Assembly (NCBI GenBank): GCA_965220185.1
Contig: OZ244807.1
Coordinates: 372,001-436,000 of the forward strand
Direction of reading: 5' to 3'
From: Azotimanducus sp965220185
GTDB taxonomy: Bacteria; Pseudomonadota; Gammaproteobacteria; Pseudomonadales; Azotimanducaceae
DNA length: 64,000 nucleotides
A program made the position numbers and the translations under genes. Shown here piece by piece: positions 60,472-64,000 of the stretch (positions are counted from its first letter, which is position 1; each line of letters begins with the position of its first letter). The notes beneath the pieces are model-generated. The model worked only from the letters and a program-made list of their open reading frames with translations, was not told the origin of the DNA and did not search any database.

Positions 60472-63400
60472 TCAAGGCGTCATTTCAAGCGCCGTATCAA
60501 GAATCAACGCGCCTTGCGCATCGCGCACTTGCAGGTGCCGCGCCTGACTGAAGAAAGGTATGCGGGCACTAAAGGCGGCCGCGCCTGATTCTCCTGCAAT
60601 GTGCATATCAAGGGGCTGCTCATGGAGCACGGCGTGACTATCATCGCGCACGATGAGTGTGTGCTCGGCTTGCGCGCTCGCTGTTCGCGGCGGACGTACA
60701 CTGAAGTTTGCGGAATAGAGCGACCAGATACCGAAGTGGTCGATTGCGCCAGTAATAGCAATGCTCGCGATGCCGGGCAGCAGCGCGCTTGCGTGGAAGC
60801 CGCCCGCGCCTGCAATTCGAGCTTTTGCACTGCTTTCTCGGACGACCGGTTTTGATCGCAGCCGATGTTGCATTGCTTTGCGGAAATGGTAGTCAGAGAC
60901 GAACGCAGGCTGGCAATTGCTCATAAAGTCGAAGTGACCATCGTTCGGCCCGATGAACTTTTCCTCACTGAACTGATAGCCCCGATTTGCGCCGATGCCG
61001 CCCCTAGCATAGGGGTATTCGGGATCAACATCGTTGCCAATGTCTGCGCCGCAGCTCGCGGCGACGTGCCGAAGTCCGAAGTTATGGCCGATCTCGCGCA
61101 CTTGAGCGAGGCTGCCGCCGCAGCTATTCGATAGGTCGTGCGCCGCGCTGATGGAGACGCCAATGCCTCGAAACGCATAGCCGCAGCTTGAGCCATCGCC
61201 AGGGTGCTGAAATACCCCGTGCCAGAATTCGTCTTCTTCGGCTTTCACCGCCCACTCGTGCAGCAATTGCAGCGCGGCTTCTTGAACGCGCCAGCGACTT
61301 TCGCCGTCACCCGTGCGGTAATCGAGCGGGTCGGCGACCTTCACTCGATAGTTATCCGCGATCGGCAGGAAGTCGTACAGGCTGCGCATATACGCCTCGG
61401 TGTTCATCATCTCCTGTGCCCCATCGGATGTGCGAATGGGAACAAAGGTGATCGAAAAGTCTGGCAGCGTTTCGCCAGCGAGGGGAATGCGCAGACGTTG
61501 TCCTGTATCGTCATCCTCACCGAGCAGAACAAGGAGCTCGTAGTTCTCTTGCACAAGTCTGCCGGGAAGCTCGAACACCTGCGTGGTCTCGCGCGGCGTC
61601 GCTGAAGATGCTTTGGACGCATCGGTGATCGCCTTCAGCGCTTCGATGCTGTCTGTCTCTCCTTGTGGCCCCGCGCTCACTTGGATTGCGGGAATCTGAC
61701 TTGCTTCATGCGTGGTGTGAACTGCGAGCACCGCTTGGCGTCCAAGAACGAGCGGCAGATGGCGCTCGCTTGCGCCGCCCGCGCCATCCCACACCCGCGC
61801 AAGCGGACCTTGGTAGAGTTCGACCTGAAGCAGCCTCGCATGGCGCTGAATCTCGGCGTTGAGCGGTTCGGCATCGTCTGCATCCGGGACGCCGTCGTTG
61901 TCATCGTCGCTATCCGCATTATTGCCAACGCCGTCCGAGTCGCTATCGACTGTTTCGCCTGCATCGTTCGGGAAGGCATCGGCGTTGTTGCCCACCCCGT
62001 CAAGGTCGAAATCGACCCATTCGCGCGCATCGTGCGGAAATGCGTCAATCAGATCTTCAAAGCCATCTCCATCAGTGTCTCCTGCGAGGTAGGACAGGCC
62101 GACGATGCGATCCATAAGGCCATCGGCAGCGTCAATAGTTGCAAGATCAGCGCGGTTCAGCAAGATCACTGAATCGCCATTGCCGAGCAGTAGTTCATCC
62201 CGGCCATCGAGGTTGGTGTCGCCAGCAAGCGACATATGCGTCTCGTAGGGGACATTGCTTGCGTTCGTTACCAGCTTCCAGCCTTTGTCTTGATCAGCGA
62301 GATCGGCGAATCTCACATTTTGCGTGCCGCCTAGGGCTGCAAGCGTATCGAGCGGCACGCTGACAGTCATCGCGCCGGTGGCGATCAGCAATTCGTCGGC
62401 ACCCCTGTCGAGCAGGGGCGGCGCGTGCAGCAGGTTGTACTGAGCGGCAATTTCGGAACGCACGCGCACGGCGACTTCGCCGAGACTTGTCATGTCGTCA
62501 ACGGCGTAGCGACGCCACCAATCGCCCCACGCATCAGAGCGAACGGTGCGCCACGAGCGATTGTTCGGCTCTTCATGAATATGGATGATTCTTGTCAGCG
62601 AATCATTTTTGCCAGATAGGAAAAAGCTCCTGTGCTGTGTGGAGATAAGCAGATCCGGCTCTGAATCGCCGTCAATGTCTGGCAAGCCCGCGCCTGTGGT
62701 CAAGTCATCGTCCGACCTGCCGAGGAATTTCCATGAACTTTGCTCGGCGACGATCATCTCAAGGGAGACCGCTTGATCGCGCACCCCGTCATTTGCATCT
62801 GCCGAAGTCAAGTCGGATGCAGAAATCCAATAAGCGGCGCTCAAGCGATTATTGCCTTCGGTGCCCGCCTCACACCGCCTGCACATGAAAAAGAAGCCTC
62901 GCTTGGAAATCGGACCATTGCTGCCAATGTCGCGAATGGCATCGCTCGGCGCGCCCATTGGCCCGGTAATCTTCCAAGAACCAGACGATGCGGCAATGTT
63001 GGTAGCCGAGATCATGCCATCCATGCCTCCATCGGCCGCATCCATGTCCGCCATGTCCGCGAGGCTCAGCACATAGAGCATCAATGGCGCATCTGCGCCT
63101 GTCGCTACGCTGATGAGGATATCCATCCGGCCGTCGGCGTTCAGATCGCCCACGGGCGCAGCCAGCGGACCAAGCTGCGCATCTTGCGAGCCGCCCACAA
63201 TCTTCCATGAGTTGGGCGCGGCAGCGAGGTTGTCGAGCGCCACTCGGCTGTCGCGAGTGCCATCCATGCCATCGGCGGCAGGGAAGTCCGCAGGAGAGAC
63301 GATGTAGACACCTGCCGAACCGCTGATGAGAAACTCACCCATGCCGTTGCTGTCTATATCTCCGAGCTCATGCACCACGAAGCTGTCTCTCGATTTGGCA

Positions 63401-64000
63401 CTTGACGTGCTGCCCGCTGTGGCGCCTGATGTGGCATCGGACGCGCCAAGCCTCCATGAGTGAGCTCCGCGCACCATGAGATCAAGATCGATCTGTCTGT
63501 CACGCTGCCCGTCGGCTGCGTCCGCCGCTGCGAGATCGGATGAGGCGACCAGATACACCGCATCTGATACCCCCGACTTGGCGATCAGGAAGTCCGCTCG
63601 GCCGTCGTCATCAATATCGCCAGCACTGATAAGACCAGTGTGGCGGTGCCAGTCGCGCGTGGTGAATGTGTAGGACTCGGCCTGCGTTCTGAGAGGATCG
63701 TCTGGGAATACGTCCGAGCTATCAGGGATGCCGTCTCCATCGCTGTCGCTCGCCGCGGACCGGTTGCGCGGAAAGTCATCCACAAAATCGCTGAAGCCGT
63801 CATTGTCGTCGTCCGTATCGGCTACATCGCCAATACCGTCGCCATCGTAATCCGACCACTCGGCGTTGTTCAATGGAAAAGCGTCCGTGACATCAGGGAA
63901 GCCGTCGCTGTCGCTGTCCGGTAGCGCTTCGCCGCTCAACGGAAAGGCATCGTCGGCGTCAAGGCGGCCATCATTGTCGTCGTCCACATCGACATAGTTG
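60472..64000 (-). CDS. large secreted calcium-repeat/FG-GAP protein with metallopeptidase-like domain, N-terminus outside window
   Basis: At least 1171 residues, open to the window edge. First come D-x-D-x-D-G thrombospondin-3-type repeats (DSDSDGFPDVTDAFPLNN). FG-GAP units follow (DIDDDGRADFLIAKSG, DLNADGRMDILISV, DTNLDGRDELLLGNGD), then more calcium repeats. The C-terminal third has VREIGHNFGLRH, a zinc-peptidase motif (HExxHxxGxxH) whose first His is Arg (codon CGC; CAC would be His). Such proteins are exported, calcium-dependent and often adhesive. The mutation suggests loss of proteolysis, or a changed metal ligand. Confidence 0.8.
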   Translation of the reverse strand, partial: NYVDVDDDNDGRLDADDAFPLSGEALPDSDSDGFPDVTDAFPLNNAEWSDYDGDGIGDVADTDDDNDGFSDFVDDFPRNRSAASDSDGDGIPDSSDVFPDDPLRTQAESYTFTTRDWHRHTGLISAGDIDDDGRADFLIAKSGVSDAVYLVASSDLAAADAADGQRDRQIDLDLMVRGAHSWRLGASDATSGATAGSTSSAKSRDSFVVHELGDIDSNGMGEFLISGSAGVYIVSPADFPAADGMDGTRDSRVALDNLAAAPNSWKIVGGSQDAQLGPLAAPVGDLNADGRMDILISVATGADAPLMLYVLSLADMADMDAADGGMDGMISATNIAASSGSWKITGPMGAPSDAIRDIGSNGPISKRGFFFMCRRCEAGTEGNNRLSAAYWISASDLTSADANDGVRDQAVSLEMIVAEQSSWKFLGRSDDDLTTGAGLPDIDGDSEPDLLISTQHRSFFLSGKNDSLTRIIHIHEEPNNRSWRTVRSDAWGDWWRRYAVDDMTSLGEVAVRVRSEIAAQYNLLHAPPLLDRGADELLIATGAMTVSVPLDTLAALGGTQNVRFADLADQDKGWKLVTNASNVPYETHMSLAGDTNLDGRDELLLGNGDSVILLNRADLATIDAADGLMDRIVGLSYLAGDTDGDGFEDLIDAFPHDAREWVDFDLDGVGNNADAFPNDAGETVDSDSDGVGNNADSDDDNDGVPDADDAEPLNAEIQRHARLLQVELYQGPLARVWDGAGGASERHLPLVLGRQAVLAVHTTHEASQIPAIQVSAGPQGETDSIEALKAITDASKASSATPRETTQVFELPGRLVQENYELLVLLGEDDDTGQRLRIPLAGETLPDFSITFVPIRTSDGAQEMMNTEAYMRSLYDFLPIADNYRVKVADPLDYRTGDGESRWRVQEAALQLLHEWAVKAEEDEFWHGVFQHPGDGSSCGYAFRGIGVSISAAHDLSNSCGGSLAQVREIGHNFGLRHVAASCGADIGNDVDPEYPYARGGIGANRGYQFSEEKFIGPNDGHFDFMSNCQPAFVSDYHFRKAMQHRLRSKPVVRESSAKARIAGAGGFHASALLPGIASIAITGAIDHFGIWSLYSANFSVRPPRTASAQAEHTLIVRDDSHAVLHEQPLDMHIAGESGAAAFSARIPFFSQARHLQVRDAQGALILDTALEMTP

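Overview
The window reads as a chromosomal segment of a free-living or host-associated gammaproteobacterium of moderately high GC. The evidence is a Coq7-type ubiquinone hydroxylase, purH-purD, nusB-thiL with a nearby ribH, a Zur regulator with typical gammaproteobacterial Zur boxes, and a TonB receptor. No phage or plasmid core genes are visible. Housekeeping blocks alternate with small accessory islands full of toxin-antitoxin (TA) modules, insertion-sequence debris and miniature inverted-repeat elements, so the region is a patchwork.

Layout. 1-7 kb: the end of a sugar-type MFS transporter, a VapBC pair, a glutathione S-transferase, then a mobile-element-rich stretch. That stretch holds two secreted-protein genes with long poly-C tracts just after the start codon, an IS630 remnant, a complete IS481-type element with target duplication, an IS630-like miniature element and a BrnT/BrnA module. 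7-16 kb: a zinc-homeostasis locus made of a PepSY membrane protein, a TonB receptor with a perfect Zur box, an interposed HigBA pair, and a WD40 protein with two CobW/COG0523 GTPases divergent from zur across a second perfect Zur box. 16-24 kb: a voltage-gated sodium channel, RecQ, a Uma2-like nuclease, an array of five stem-loops, the third poly-C secreted-protein gene, PNPOx-like, SixA-like and luciferase-like genes, and an ABC-F ATPase. 24-29 kb: a TA island with a frameshifted RelE-type toxin and an McrBC system whose McrB is split by a one-base deletion. 29-34 kb: aldehyde dehydrogenase, OxyR, a membrane protein and a decayed FG-GAP protein. 34-49 kb: tsaD, purH, purD, a cyclic-nucleotide-domain protein, coq7, a nucleotidyltransferase pair, carbonic anhydrase, thiL, nusB, an inserted Fic island, ribH, a DUF3604 protein, proS and a TlpA-like lipoprotein. 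49-57 kb: a AAA ATPase, the first copy of a 167-bp miniature element, a second Fic, a PIN module with a frameshifted toxin, an IS481 remnant, an M2 peptidase and a phosphoesterase. 57-64 kb: a truncated PIN gene, a P450, the second 167-bp element, tRNA-CAU, another GST and a very large calcium-repeat/FG-GAP protein with a metallopeptidase-like domain that runs off the window.

The most unusual signal is a set of three secreted-protein genes whose 5' ends share one plan: ATG, a few codons, TTC ACC, then 15-16 cytosines, then a signal-peptide core. In each, changing the tract by one or two bases moves the signal peptide and mature domain into or out of frame with the start. This looks like a slipped-strand phase-variation family, and all three are out of frame at the lengths given here. 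Homopolymer length is also what sequencing gets wrong most often, so the ON/OFF state is tentative while the architecture is not. Other notable points are the two-box Zur regulon, the five-hairpin array, 98%-identical miniature elements in opposite orientation, short relics of genes found elsewhere in the window, and repeated single-base inactivation of toxins beside intact antitoxins.
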